From: Sclerurus mexicanus
Lineage: Eukaryota; Chordata; Aves; Passeriformes; Furnariidae
NCBI GenBank assembly: GCA_013396755.1
Contig: VWZF01005682.1
Location: 492,050 to 556,049 of the forward strand
Direction of reading: 5' to 3'
DNA: 64,000 bases
Within the stretch, counting starts at the first letter, position 1; each line of letters begins with the position of its first letter. Made by a program: the position numbers and the translations under genes. Shown here piece after piece: positions 39,501-46,409 of the stretch. The notes beneath the pieces are model-generated. The model was not told the DNA's origin and did no database searches. It was given only the letters and a program-made list of their open reading frames with translations.

Positions 39501-42500
39501 AAATTATCATCTGTTGGAAGTTATGGTATATTTAGGATTTTTTTTCCCAGTAAAATGTCTGTTGTAAAATACTAGTTGGTGTTCCATTTTATTAAAGTGT
39601 GCTATATATAGCATGTTTATGATTGATTTTCTAAGGTTTAATGTACTTCATTGTCTTTCATTAGTTTGTAACTCCTGTTAACATAGCTCCTTTTAGCTGA
39701 GTAGTGTGTTGAGTTTTTAATGCAGAATTAATATAAAAGTACATTTCCACAAAAGAGTGGTAAAGGATAATGTTAGGATTATAGTCTAAAAATTATCAAA
39801 CTTTGACTTGAAATTCAAAATGTTTATGTATTTGATAATTATGAATTATTAATTGCTTAATACAGTAAATTTCTTAATGGGTCCAACATTAGCATGTAGC
39901 ACTGGTGAGCTAGTGTATCTGGTAGATCAGTGTGAATGCAGAAGATGGATCATGCAGGCAGTGAATATTTGAAGTTTTAAGACACAAAATGAAATCTGGT
40001 GCAGATTACCTTACTCTCCTTTTTAAAAAGGAAAAACTTGTTAGAAAACTAAATACAATTTCCAAAGCTGATGTTAAGGAGGTGTCTGGTATTTACTTGG
40101 ATGAATTGTTGTAGTATACATTCTAACAAAATGTATAAGTATATAGTATGTGGGTGGATGGGAGGGTGACAACTAAAAGACACTTGTCATAGCTTTCTAA
40201 AAGCCACTTTTGTGACTGCCACAAAGAGTCTGAAAACTGTGCAGGATTGCTTCAGTCAGGATTTCTGTTACCTTTTGTATTTTGGAGTTTTGTTGCTTCG
40301 TGTAGAGACTTTGGACAGAATCCTGAATTTAGATTAATGTGCAAAAGCATCTGAAAGACTTTGTGGCACTAACTTAGATTTGTATGATAAACTACATGTC
40401 AGATACCTGATAGTCAACATGTTTCTTGTGCATATGGCCTTCTGTGTGCAGTTTGACTAGTACTGCACCACAATGTACATAAAATTCAAACTACCACATT
40501 GTATATGGAATAAATGACTTCTCTGTTTCTGAGTAAATACCTGGTTTTGTGTTGCATATACTTGTCCCTAAAAGCTAACAGTTTAGTTTGCTATATGTTT
40601 TTGTCTTCAGGCAGCTTAAAGCATGTTTAGAAAACAAATATGATTGCTTTAAAGTGACAGTGTGTATCTGTCTCTGTAGGAGGAGAGGATGAAACAAAGA
40701 CTAATGATGTACAGTCACTAGGATCTGGTGCTGGAGAATATGAGCCAATCAGTGATGATGAACTGGATGAAATTCTGGCAGGTGATGCTGAAAAGCGTGA
40801 GGATCAACAGGAGGATGAGAAGATGCCTGGTAAAAGTATATCAACTCCCCTTTATGATTATTTGAATATAAAAAAGAGATCAGTTTGCATATAATGCTCT
40901 TACGGTGTTGACAGTATTTCTGAATTAGGAGTGCAGTTTATGAGCAGATTCTGTCTGTGCTTGAATGCTTTCCAAATGCATTGTGAAGCATGGAATCTTC
41001 TAATTGTCCTAAGTTCAGCTGGGTGATCTGGGCTGTATAATCAGTGTTCGTATTTTCTATTATAAAAGTGCTAGAAAAAATACAGTTGTATGGTTATTTA
41101 ATAAATAGTATATCTCTCTTTTGAAAAAAAGCATCCAGCATCCAGAGTTGAAATATTAGCTTTTTAAGCATTTATTTTGAATCTGTCTTAGCATATTTAG
41201 TTGTGCTGTGTCTTTTGTGAATGCGTAAGTGATATGTCCAAATCTGCTGGCTAAGCAAGGTATGAGCAGCCTTTCACAAAGGGATTGCAATAAAAATTAA
41301 GCAGATGTTAGGGGAAGTTTGTTGTTTGATATTTTTAATCCATGAAGCTTTATATTTTAGTGTTCCTATTTTCCACCTGTCTGAGTTTTGGTATTTTTAC
41401 CTTAAGAGTCCAAGAGAACTGCAAAACAATGTTCATCTAATATGTATTTATTTTAGGACAGAGCATGTACACAGCGTGTGAAATTAATCAACTGTGGTAA
41501 AGGGGTGATGATGTGATAACTCATTCTTTGTCAATGTCTTTGCAGATCCAGTGGATGTTATAGATGTAGATTGGTCCAGTCTTATGCCAAAGCAGCCGAA
41601 AGAACCACGTGAGCCTGGGGCTGCTCTCTTAAAGTTTACACCAGGTGCTGTCATGTTGAGAGTTGGCATTTCCAAGCGATTGGCAGGACCAGAACTCTTC
41701 ACCAAAATAAAGGAGACTTGCCAGAGAGTGTTAGAAAAACCTAAAGGTAATTTCTGCAGGGATTAAACTGTCTTTTGTTCTTAGTTAAAAATTCCTAATG
41801 AAATGTGCATTAGCTCATTATATTAGGTTTCAGAGACAATAGGAAATGTATAATGAGTATTGTGTGAAAATTACGGGAATGTAATAGAGCAGGATATCAG
41901 TCAAATTACTGTTTTCATTCCAGCAGTGGTGACGAGGTCTAGACTAATTACCAAAACAAAAAATTTTTATCATAGTGGAATATTCTTTTTGTGAGACCAT
42001 TCATGCTTTCCTAGCCTAAGGTGTGCCAGTAGTTTTTTAGAGAGCTAGATATCTTTTTCAGTGAAGTAGTAGTAATATAACAAAAAAGAAATAAGATTTC
42101 GTATTTGCTCTGAAGGTCTACTGCTTGTCATCTTACTTTCATTCTGAGGGTCCTCTAGAATTTATAGATAGGGGCTTTGGGGTCAAAATGAAGGCAGTAA
42201 GGGAAATTTTTATATTATACTTCTTCTAGAAGTGGGAAATTCAGTAATATACAGTTTTGGAATTTGGACAAAGACTGTGTCATAAAACATTCAAGATCAG
42301 ATGGGCATGAATTGTACCACTGCTGTTTGCTACAATTCTGTAGTGTAAGCAGGGCTTTTGCATGAGAAAGAATATTGATTTTTCTCTTTTGCATCTGAGG
42401 ATCCAGTTTAGCTGCTTGCAACAATTGCCTGGTAGAACGGTTCTTTTAGAACTGTGAAACGTTTGCTCTCTCCAAGATGTTTATGCACATTATTGCACGA

Positions 42501-45500
42501 TCTAAATGTTAGAAAATTTTGCCTTATAAATAACAGTATCTGTAGAGGTCATGCTGCTGGTTTTGTTTTACTCTGAGTTCTAGTTCTTAATTTGAAACAA
42601 TACCTTTCAATCCCTTCCATTATTTTTCACGCAGTTGTCCCATTAACCTCACAGTCTCAGATAAGTTAAGTGGTAAAGAAAACGCCAGAACTTCTCCTTG
42701 TCCAGTTAATCTCCATCAATGTCGCTGCTTGTTTGAGCCATTTAAATTGTGTAACTATTAGCTGTGGACTGGTGCTGCTGCTTCTACCTTTTTTTTTTTT
42801 AAAGTCAGATTAAATACTGAGTCTTCCTGAGCATACAAACTAATATGAAAGGATGAACTATACCTTTCTCCCTGTAAGCTTTAATTTTGCTGCATAGTTC
42901 AACACATTTTACCAGGGATTGCTTGCAACAGCAACTGCACTGCGGAATCACTCCACCTGGCTGTTTAAAATGATACCCGAAATAATCTCAGCAGTCCTTG
43001 CATGCTTCCCTAGAAATAAATAAAGTCCTCAGTGATAATAGGAGGCTCTCCAGCACTGCTTCTGGACTGTCTTAAGTGTACTCAGATTCAGCAGAACTTT
43101 GTTCTGGGGAGGAAGGGGGATTTGAAGTGCTTCTGTTGGTGTCCCTTTGGTGTGTGCAGTGTCTCACACATTGAAGTTGCTACACATAGAACTGGCAGTA
43201 GGCTTTCAAGTGTATGCACTTCCTCTCTAATCTGCCAGGTGAATGTTCTTTATATGGTGATTATACAGCCACAGCACGTGTATTCTAAAGACAGGCACAG
43301 ATATGGTACCCTGAAAAGTGAAAAGATTTGAGCTAGGCGTGTTTAGCGTGTGTTATGGTGAAAACGTAGCATGTTCACTTTGGACTTCTTCATGGTGGTA
43401 TAATTTGTTTCCCTGTGATGTTCCTGAGTTTGCTGTTCCCGTCTTTGTTCTTGTTGAGGATGAAAAGTTTCTGGTAATACTCTGAAATGCAGAAAGAAAG
43501 GAAATGATAGCTAGTTTCAGGGTGAGATTTCTAATTATTTTTTCCTTGGAAACAGAAAACTGTAGTATGTGATGGAACTGAGATATGTAGCTGACTTGCC
43601 CTCCATCTATTACATGCAATTGTTTTCTCTAAGGATATGGACATGCTTACTTGCCAGATATGCTCAGCAAGCATCTGGCACCTAGGGAGACTGCAAGCTG
43701 TCTGTGTTAACTTTGAAGTGGCCTTTTTGTGTCTTGTCACTTATTTCCATTTTTTGATGGTCCATTGAGGTTGTCTTGATGAGTTCAGTGCAGTTTTTCT
43801 TAAGCTGCCCTTCATTTCATGTTACTTTTTTGTTTCTTTTCACCTTGTTTAAAAACTAGTCTTACTGAGTTTCATCCAAATTCTGAGTAGTTTAAAACTG
43901 CATCTTTGCCCTCTTCTGTGTGCACACTGCCAAACTGCCATAGCAGTCTTTGCTTTTAGATTCTATATTTTTCTTCAGGTTTCTTGGCAATTCTGGTGAA
44001 TTAAGTTCCCTGCTGTACACCCAGTTTTACTATATAGAGGCAGCTGGATTGGATTTAGTCACATACCTTATCTTTTGGTTTTTTGTCTATTATATCATAA
44101 TCTTCCTTGTTATTGTGAAAGAGTTATAAATCAATGAGCTGTGGTCCAGCTATGTGCACTCGTTTTGGTTTTGTCTGCACTTCATAGAAACAGACTTGTT
44201 GCAGAACAAGATTCACTTCAGGATCCATCTTTTGTAGTGTTCTATCTGCACACTGTTTCTTCTGGTAAATGTGCTGGTAAAAATACTTCTGAGTATTGTT
44301 AACAAGTGCTTGAGGTGAGCCGGTAGGAAGGCGTAGTTCATTAGCATCTGTTGACTTGTTCTCCAGTTTCATCCACCACATATGGAAGGATTATTTTAGA
44401 TAGTTGTATTTTACTCTGTATAGCCTCACAAACCCTGCATTGACACAGTTATCTGATGTCTTGCAGAGAAGTGAAACTTAGACTGCTTTATGATTAATGC
44501 AGGTGGTAAACACCTTCCGTCCATCACACATGTCTGAACATAAATCATACCCTGTCTTCTGTCCAGAGCTGTCACTTGGTTTTTAGGCTTCTCAGTGATT
44601 GCTGTCTCAATATTGCTTTCCAGTGCTGAAGCTAAATAGAAGGATACCCATCCTTGCCTTTAAATGGCAAAGATTAGTTATTTTATAATATGTAATATCC
44701 TTTTTCTCCAAAACTCAATATTGTTTAAAGGCAGAAATACAAATAGCAAAACTTTAAGAAATTTCATATTACTGTATCTTGCTGTTCAAAAATACCATGT
44801 ATGTGTTAATCTCTGCAACTGTCAATTCTGTCTAGATGCAGAAAACCTTTTTGAACATGAGCTGGGGGCATTGAACATGGCTGCACTTCGACGAAAAGAA
44901 GAGAGGGCAGGTCTTCTCAGTAACCTGGGTCCTTGCTGTAAAGCCCTGTGCTTTCGGAGGGATTCTGCCATCCGTAAGCAGCTAATGAAGAATGAAAAGG
45001 CAAGTAGTTTGCTTACAGTGCTTGGTCAAAGTGTGGTAACACAGATTCCACTAAGCAGAGCATTTCTCTTCGGAGATAGTTTTTGTGTCTGTTGTTCTGA
45101 AGCAGACCTAGTCCTTTAAATAATTAAGAGACTTCTATTTAGAGAGGTTATAGGGTGTTGTTTATTTTTTACTTAAAATGAGAGATTAATTACAGTTTGA
45201 GACTAGAGTTAAGCACTGTTTCTTCTCATTTTGGGATTTAAGTTTTGGAGATACATTTCTATATTTAGAGAATATGTAATAAAAATAATTGGGTATAATA
45301 TAATTTCAAAGGTAATTGTTGAATAATTCTGCTTAAGATTCTATGTACTTTTATAAGAATTGTAAGAATTCAAGTTAAAATTTAAAGAAAAATTACTCGA
45401 GCCATTTTTGCTACTGCAGTAGGATTTATGATCTTGCATGCTAATAGGAAAATCATTAATTCTCAAAGTCTTTTCTAGTGTATATGTATGATTAAGCCTT

Positions 45501-45766
45501 ATTGAGAGTACTTGAGGTTAATTTCTCCGCTTGCATGTTAAAAGCCATTGTTTTCAGTTTTTTCTTTTTTTATTTTTCATTTTTAATTTCAACAGGGTGC
45601 AACAAAACAAACGTATACAAATTCTGCAGCAATGGACAGTGACTTGTTACGGTTGAGTCTACGGTTATTCAAGCGAAAGACTGTGTGCCAGGTTTCTGGG
45701 CAGGAAAAAACAGAGGACAGTAAAATTCCACAGCCAGCTATCCAGCAGGAAGTGTGTGTGACTTGA
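6469..45766 (+). CDS. ZC3H13: ZC3H13, zinc finger CCCH-type containing 13 (19 coding exons)
   Basis: This is a nuclear cofactor of the m6A mRNA methyltransferase complex. In known biology it bridges RBM15 to WTAP/VIRMA and promotes nuclear retention of the writer (Drosophila homologue Flacc). The coding exons are 6469-6585, 7023-7132, 12494-12605, 18935-19043, 21235-21374, 22097-22251, 23583-23780, 25164-25337, 28715-29025, 29989-30453, 31440-31622, 33690-34233, 35274-35377, 35776-36792, 37747-38256, 40680-40829, 41546-41746, 44836-44999 and 45596-45766. They total 4,935 nt (1,644 aa plus stop) with phases that join throughout. In order the protein has a CCCH finger (Cys42, Cys51, Cys57, His61), a coiled-coil-like acidic/basic segment (about 155-196), an RS/SP/RD/RE-rich disordered middle (about 200-1420), and a conserved C-terminal region (about 1430-1600). 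The human protein is, as I recall, 1,668 aa. Identification rests on near-identical N- and C-terminal sequence recalled from mammals. All introns are GT-AG except the last, which is GC-AG. Confidence 0.97.
6586..7022 (+). other. ZC3H13 intron 1 (GT-AG, 437 nt)
   Basis: Donor GTGAGT, acceptor TCTCTTAG. I see nothing else in it. Confidence 0.9.
7023..7132 (+). CDS. ZC3H13: ZC3H13 coding exon 2: the CCCH zinc finger (aa 40-76)
   Basis: This exon encodes the whole zinc finger, C-X8-C-X5-C-X3-H: Cys42 (codon 7029-7031), Cys51, Cys57 and His61 (7086-7088). The linker is RNWLKTGN and the loop LYGNT. This is the classical CCCH spacing for binding Zn and often RNA. All four ligands are intact. The exon ends in phase 2 before GTAAAT, and a Tyr/Ser/Arg stretch follows the finger. 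Confidence 0.97.
7133..12493 (+). other. ZC3H13 intron 2 (5.36 kb)
   Basis: Donor GTAAAT, acceptor TTATACAG. It contains one antisense CR1 fragment (about 11440-11650) and AT-rich tracts near 12050-12105. A weak MIR-like stretch near 7925-7980 is not called. No other exon was recognised. Confidence 0.85.
11440..11650 (-). repeat. CR1 LINE 3'-end fragment, antisense to ZC3H13
   Basis: It begins with the hallmark AATCATAGAGTCACAGAATGG, the reverse complement of the CR1 3' terminal repeat. It continues with the GGTTTGGATTGGAAGGGGCC block and the ACACCTTCCACTAGACCAGG block, and ends near 11650. It is 5'-truncated as usual and better preserved than the copy at 53-300. Confidence 0.92.
12494..12605 (+). 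CDS. ZC3H13: ZC3H13 coding exon 3 (aa 76-113)
   Basis: The exon starts by completing an Arg codon and encodes SPERPTGDLRERMKNKRQD and following residues, nearly identical to mammals as recalled. It is basic, with a Glu/Ser patch and an SSSPVR end. Phase 0 end with AGG before GTAAGA. Confidence 0.96.
13850..15215 (+). repeat. Ancient, degraded CR1-like LINE relic
   Basis: Fragments recall the CR1-type reverse-transcriptase ORF and what follows it: GTGACTGAACTGCTAAC near 14060, TGGCAGATGAAACTTGATGT near 14663, then CAAGGTAATGCATAATGAA. A block around 14800-14845 resembles the conserved GACAGCTCAATGAAACCATC segment seen in old reptilian and avian CR1 copies. Many indels and stops suggest great age. 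The left border is uncertain. Confidence 0.5.
18527..18527. other. Single ambiguous base (N)
   Basis: One N inside intron 3; an assembly or consensus ambiguity. Confidence 0.99.
18935..19043 (+). CDS. ZC3H13: ZC3H13 coding exon 4 (aa 114-150)
   Basis: Encodes KESSRARHREKEDIKITKE and then TPESEEENGDWETNRE. Charged, with an SP-type phosphosite candidate (TPESEEE). Ends in phase 1 before GTGAGT. Confidence 0.96.
19044..21234 (+). other. ZC3H13 intron 4 (2.2 kb)
   Basis: Donor GTGAGT, acceptor AATAAAG after a T tract. Apart from poly(T) tracts at about 19168-19193 and 21220-21227, I see no repeat or gene. Confidence 0.85.
21235..21374 (+). CDS. ZC3H13: ZC3H13 coding exon 5 (aa 150-196), coiled-coil-like
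   Basis: An acidic DSDNGDVNYDYDHE stretch leads into a highly charged, probably helical segment (MKRQKIQRELMKLEQENMEK). It has heptad-like leucines and is essentially the mammalian sequence. A coiled coil here would suit protein-protein contact, but that is inference. Phase 0 end (GAG before GTTTGT). Confidence 0.95.
21375..22096 (+). other. ZC3H13 intron 5 (722 nt)
   Basis: Donor GTTTGT, acceptor CCTCAAG. I see nothing else. Confidence 0.85.
22097..22251 (+). CDS. ZC3H13: ZC3H13 coding exon 6 (aa 197-248)
   Basis: Begins ISPEVVRSKLSPSPRKSSKS. It is Ser/Lys/Pro-rich with repeated SP motifs, a likely target of proline-directed kinases and a likely nuclear-localisation region. It ends SSPLLDQQ plus two bases of an Arg codon, then GTCAGT. 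Confidence 0.95.
22252..23582 (+). other. ZC3H13 intron 6 (1.33 kb)
   Basis: Donor GTCAGT, acceptor TATATCTAG. It includes a G9 run at 22727-22735. No gene or recognised transposon. Confidence 0.85.
23583..23780 (+). CDS. ZC3H13: ZC3H13 coding exon 7 (aa 248-314)
   Basis: Encodes SKKKGPRTPSPPPP and then a Lys/Glu/Arg-rich stretch (GRDFERHKEKKEKQ). Ends in phase 2 before a strong GTAAGT. Its last two bases can be completed either by exon 8 or by exon 9 as AGG (Arg), so exon 8 can be skipped in frame. Confidence 0.95.
23781..25163 (+). other. ZC3H13 intron 7 (1.38 kb)
   Basis: Donor GTAAGT, acceptor TGTTTCCCAG. I see nothing else in it. Confidence 0.85.
25164..25337 (+). CDS. ZC3H13: ZC3H13 coding exon 8, candidate 58-codon cassette exon (aa 314-372)
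   Basis: 174 nt (exactly 58 codons), open throughout, with a strong acceptor (TTTCCCAG) and a weaker donor (GTGGGA). The product is SR/SP-rich like its neighbours: DPSESSRRQKRSPSP, then SREYSPPAARRR, then a His/Ser-rich end. It starts and ends in phase 2, so inclusion or exclusion leaves the frame intact. I do not recall this segment in the canonical human protein, where the exon 7 and exon 9 sequences appear directly joined. It may be alternatively spliced. Composition, splice sites and phase support a real exon. Confidence 0.82.
26171..26259. repeat. T/G-rich low-complexity tract
   Basis: Long T runs broken by GG and GGGGGGG groups, ending 27 nt before the LTR. Similar T-run/GG tracts lie at 3851-3880 and 61713-61773. 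Confidence 0.9.
26287..26862 (+). mobile_element. Solo LTR of an avian endogenous retrovirus (ERVL-like), 576 bp
   Basis: It begins TGTCTTGATTCTGG and ends TTAAGCCATGACA, the TG...CA boundaries expected of an LTR. Inside are a TATA box (TATATAAA, 26537-26544) and, about 140 bp later, a poly(A) signal (AATAAA, 26685-26690). These fix it in sense orientation to ZC3H13. Flanking 5-mers TCCTC and TCCAC match at 4 of 5 positions, consistent with an aged target-site duplication. No internal retroviral genes are present. The family was recognised from recall of a common avian LTR; the ERVL assignment is tentative. Confidence 0.82.
28715..29025 (+). CDS. ZC3H13: ZC3H13 coding exon 9 (aa 372-476), SR/SP-rich
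   Basis: After completing an Arg codon it encodes SASPSGQHHSPISSRHHSSS and a long Ser/Pro/Arg-rich run with repeated RSPSP, RTPSP and RRSSSP motifs. It ends in His/Arg/Asp-rich SQSHDRRHERRD. This is an RS-like domain, typical of splicing-associated nuclear proteins. Phase 1 end before GTATGA. Confidence 0.95.
29026..29988 (+). other. ZC3H13 intron 9 (963 nt)
   Basis: Donor GTATGA, acceptor CATCTTACAG. A short TG repeat lies near 29658-29668. I see nothing else. Confidence 0.85.
29989..30453 (+). CDS. ZC3H13: ZC3H13 coding exon 10 (aa 476-631), RD-repeat region
   Basis: Begins by completing Glu, then TRGKREKERETRDDRDYDQE. A degenerate repeat of RD and RDxRD units follows (DTRDNRDRREPRESRD and similar), mixing Arg with Asp, Glu and Ser. 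The alternating charge resembles RD/RE domains of splicing factors. 465 nt, phase 1 at both ends, so it could be skipped in frame. Donor GTACTG. Confidence 0.95.
30454..31439 (+). other. ZC3H13 intron 10 (986 nt)
   Basis: Donor GTACTG, acceptor TTTCTGTTAG. I see nothing else. Confidence 0.85.
31440..31622 (+). CDS. ZC3H13: ZC3H13 coding exon 11 (aa 631-692)
   Basis: Encodes GSRGTRGSQVDGHSSSGNYH and then DSRDQARDSSFERRHGERDR. It is nearly collinear with the mammalian protein as recalled. 183 nt (61 codons), phase 1-1. Donor GTATTC. Confidence 0.95.
31623..33689 (+). other. ZC3H13 intron 11 (2.07 kb)
   Basis: Donor GTATTC, acceptor CTTGGCAG. AT-rich; no gene or recognised repeat. Confidence 0.85.
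33690..34233 (+). CDS. ZC3H13: ZC3H13 coding exon 12 (aa 692-873), RE-repeat region
   Basis: After DQRASSPVRHQGR the exon encodes about 150 residues made almost only of Arg, Glu, Asp and Lys in ER/RD/EK dipeptides. It then passes to DWDDKEKGREDRRDKRED. The sequence is predicted to be disordered or a long charged single helix. The DNA is purine-rich and other frames on both strands are also open, but the real frame is fixed by the exon joins and mammalian similarity. Phase 1 start, phase 2 end (GTGAGT). Confidence 0.94.
34234..35273 (+). other. ZC3H13 intron 12 (1.04 kb)
   Basis: Donor GTGAGT, acceptor TTGTTCTGCAG. It contains a decoy acceptor (T tract then CCAG, ending 34800) followed by AATAAA at 34808-34813, but no exon. 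Confidence 0.85.
35274..35377 (+). CDS. ZC3H13: ZC3H13 coding exon 13 (aa 873-908)
   Basis: Encodes KRHRNESSPSPRQSPKRRRD and HSPDSDAYNSADDK. It is basic with SP motifs and resembles a bipartite nuclear-localisation signal. Exons 12 and 13 together are 648 nt (216 codons), so only as a pair could they be skipped in frame. Donor GTAAGT. Confidence 0.95.
35378..35775 (+). other. ZC3H13 intron 13 (398 nt, the shortest)
   Basis: Donor GTAAGT, acceptor TTTTGTAG. An upstream decoy acceptor (TGTGCAG, ending 35717) would shift the frame and reach a TGA if used. Confidence 0.88.
35776..36792 (+). CDS. ZC3H13: ZC3H13 coding exon 14 (aa 908-1247), the largest exon
   Basis: 1,017 nt, phase 1-1. It begins EKHRLLSQVVRPQESRSLSP, then KE/RE-rich sequence, a Lys-rich tract (KKKSKVQKKATKKKK), VFSPKKGQKRK, and KKKKGPRTPPVTKEEL. 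Next come an acidic FSDWSDEDVPE motif, a Ser/Arg stretch (SSSLGSNRSHASSRLRSPSN) and KSRIDQLKRGEPSRSTSS. Between the DEDVPE motif and EDSHRK there are only about 14 residues. The human protein, as I recall, has a much longer Ala/Thr/Pro-rich insert there. Donor GTAATA. Confidence 0.96.
36793..37746 (+). other. ZC3H13 intron 14 (954 nt) with a G17 run
   Basis: Donor GTAATA, acceptor TTTATCCAG. The only unusual content is an uninterrupted run of 17 G at 37292-37308. Confidence 0.88.
37292..37308 (+). repeat. Homopolymer G17 in the sense strand
   Basis: An uninterrupted run of 17 guanines, which can fold as a G-quadruplex in DNA or in the pre-mRNA. Run length may also be inaccurate in the assembly. 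Confidence 0.95.
37747..38256 (+). CDS. ZC3H13: ZC3H13 coding exon 15 (aa 1247-1417)
   Basis: Encodes DRQDSRSHSSRRSSPESDRQ, VHSRSGSFDSRERLQDRDRH, then an RE/RD-rich run around KDWPRSRDRERLRERERDR. It grades into a less biased acidic end (DLGSLQGFEDGNEADKVESL). 510 nt, phase 1-1. Donor GTAAGA. Confidence 0.95.
38257..40679 (+). other. ZC3H13 intron 15 (2.4 kb)
   Basis: Donor GTAAGA, acceptor TCTCTGTAG. AT-rich; the 72-codon ORF at 39131-39349 has no splice context and no recognised similarity. No clear repeat. Confidence 0.82.
40680..40829 (+). CDS. ZC3H13: ZC3H13 coding exon 16 (aa 1417-1467)
   Basis: An acidic segment containing GSGAGEYEPISDDELDEILA and AEKREDQQEDEKMP, strongly conserved with mammals as recalled. 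It marks the start of the conserved C-terminal region, in the part of the protein linked to WTAP/VIRMA contact. 150 nt, phase 1-1. Confidence 0.96.
40830..41545 (+). other. ZC3H13 intron 16 (716 nt)
   Basis: Donor GTAAAA, acceptor TCTTTGCAG. I see nothing else. Confidence 0.88.
41546..41746 (+). CDS. ZC3H13: ZC3H13 coding exon 17 (aa 1467-1534), conserved C-terminal core
   Basis: Encodes DPVDVIDVDWSSLMPKQPKE, then PREPGAALLKFTPGAVMLRV and GISKRLAGPELFTKIKETCQ. It has ordinary, non-repetitive composition and very high similarity to mammals as recalled, so it is probably a folded or interaction segment, unlike the low-complexity middle. 201 nt, phase 1-1. Donor GTAATT. Confidence 0.97.
41747..44835 (+). 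other. ZC3H13 intron 17 (3.1 kb)
   Basis: Donor GTAATT, acceptor CTGTCTAG. It includes a T tract (about 42788-42800) and a minus-strand stretch (43350-44660) with discontinuous protein-like frames. The rest is unremarkable. Confidence 0.82.
43350..44660 (-). pseudogene. Possible decayed minus-strand coding relic, unidentified
   Basis: Read on the minus strand, several neighbouring frames are protein-like: an open frame of 85 codons (44381 down to 44124, starting MWWMKLENKST and ending AGPQLIDL), then, past one stop, a run ending in DIIDKKPKDK. Upstream and downstream are short open pieces in shifting frames (for example KPKNQVTALDRRQG, ELNSPELPRNLKKNIESK and CTELIKTTSMDHQKMEISDK). Stops and frame changes interrupt them. 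I cannot name a parent. It could be an old transposase or retrogene fragment, or only purine-biased intron sequence, whose translation tends to look protein-like. Confidence 0.25.
44836..44999 (+). CDS. ZC3H13: ZC3H13 coding exon 18 (aa 1534-1588), conserved
   Basis: Encodes DAENLFEHELGALNMAALRR, KEERAGLLSNLGPCCKALCF and RRDSAIRKQLMKNEK. Near-identical to mammals as recalled. It ends in phase 0 with AAG and is followed by GCAAGT, a non-canonical GC donor with otherwise perfect consensus. Confidence 0.96.
45000..45595 (+). other. ZC3H13 intron 18, GC-AG type (596 nt)
   Basis: Donor GCAAGT directly after AAG, acceptor TTCAACAG after a T-rich tract. No GT donor nearby gives the conserved NEK-G join. 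Confidence 0.85.
45596..45766 (+). CDS. ZC3H13: ZC3H13 last coding exon (aa 1589-1644) and stop
   Basis: Begins GATKQTYTNSAAMDSDLLRL and SLRLFKRKTVCQ, and ends with QQEVCVT before TGA (45764-45766). The mammalian tail as recalled ends QQELCVS, so the C-terminus is complete. The central LLRLSLRLFKRKT segment is conserved. Confidence 0.96.
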   Translation, partial: GATKQTYTNSAAMDSDLLRLSLRLFKRKTVCQVSGQEKTEDSKIPQPAIQQEVCVT

Positions 45767-45940
45767 GCAAATGACTGCGGTGGCACTTACTGGTTTATTT
45801 CTCACTACCAGTGTTGGTATTGCTGTTTAGAACTGGTTGGTTCAAAAGTGGCTGTAGAAGATGGAAGAAAATACTCGGTTTGTACACAGATGAGAATGTG
45901 AATAGGAGGAGTGAAAAATAAAGACTTTTGTGTGAAGGTC
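45767..45940 (+). other. ZC3H13: ZC3H13 3' UTR (proximal form)
   Basis: The sequence between the stop codon and the likely cleavage site of the first poly(A) signal. The end is inferred (15-25 nt after AATAAA). A longer form could end after the second signal at 46053. Confidence 0.65.
45917..45922 (+). terminator. ZC3H13: Poly(A) signal AATAAA
   Basis: A canonical hexamer 151 nt after the stop codon, followed by a GT/T-rich stretch (ACTTTTGTGTG), the expected downstream element. Confidence 0.8.
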
Positions 45941-46052
45941 TCTGCAACTTTTGTAGTACTGAATCTTACACTGTAACATAAACCTGTTTTATGGTCCATA
46001 AAGTGTAATAATGTGAAGATGTCTGGTTTTAGCAATTTATAAACCACCTGAT

Positions 46053-46058
46053 ATTAAA
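46053..46058 (+). terminator. ZC3H13: Possible distal poly(A) signal ATTAAA
   Basis: The most common variant hexamer, 287 nt after the stop codon and followed within 40 nt by GT- and T-rich sequence. It could give a longer 3' UTR. Confidence 0.4.
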
Positions 46059-46409
46059 CTGAAGAAAACTGTCTGGCTATCTTTTTCCTTATTATGAATG
46101 GGTTTGCCCACTACCACATTGGTCCCTCAGTACATGACTGGAATATCGTAAATCGCTCATTCCATAGGAATCTGTCTGCCTCCACTTTCCAATCCCACTG
46201 GTGTGGATTTAGACCAAACTCCAGCTGTTTTCTGTCTTTAACACAGATTTTCTTTAATGTCATGGACACAAAAATGTAGTCTAGTCAGCTAAGGCTCCCC
46301 TTCTTGAAAGAAAGTTTCAGAAAAGCTTAAGGAAGTGATTTATGACCAGTTTTAGGTGCCTATATTTAGGAGACTAAATGCATTTTGGAAATGCTGGCTG
46401 CTTACAGAA
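46059..46409. other. Intergenic, no feature seen
   Basis: A short spacer between the ZC3H13 3' end and the CR1 relic. I see no gene or repeat in it. Confidence 0.6.
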
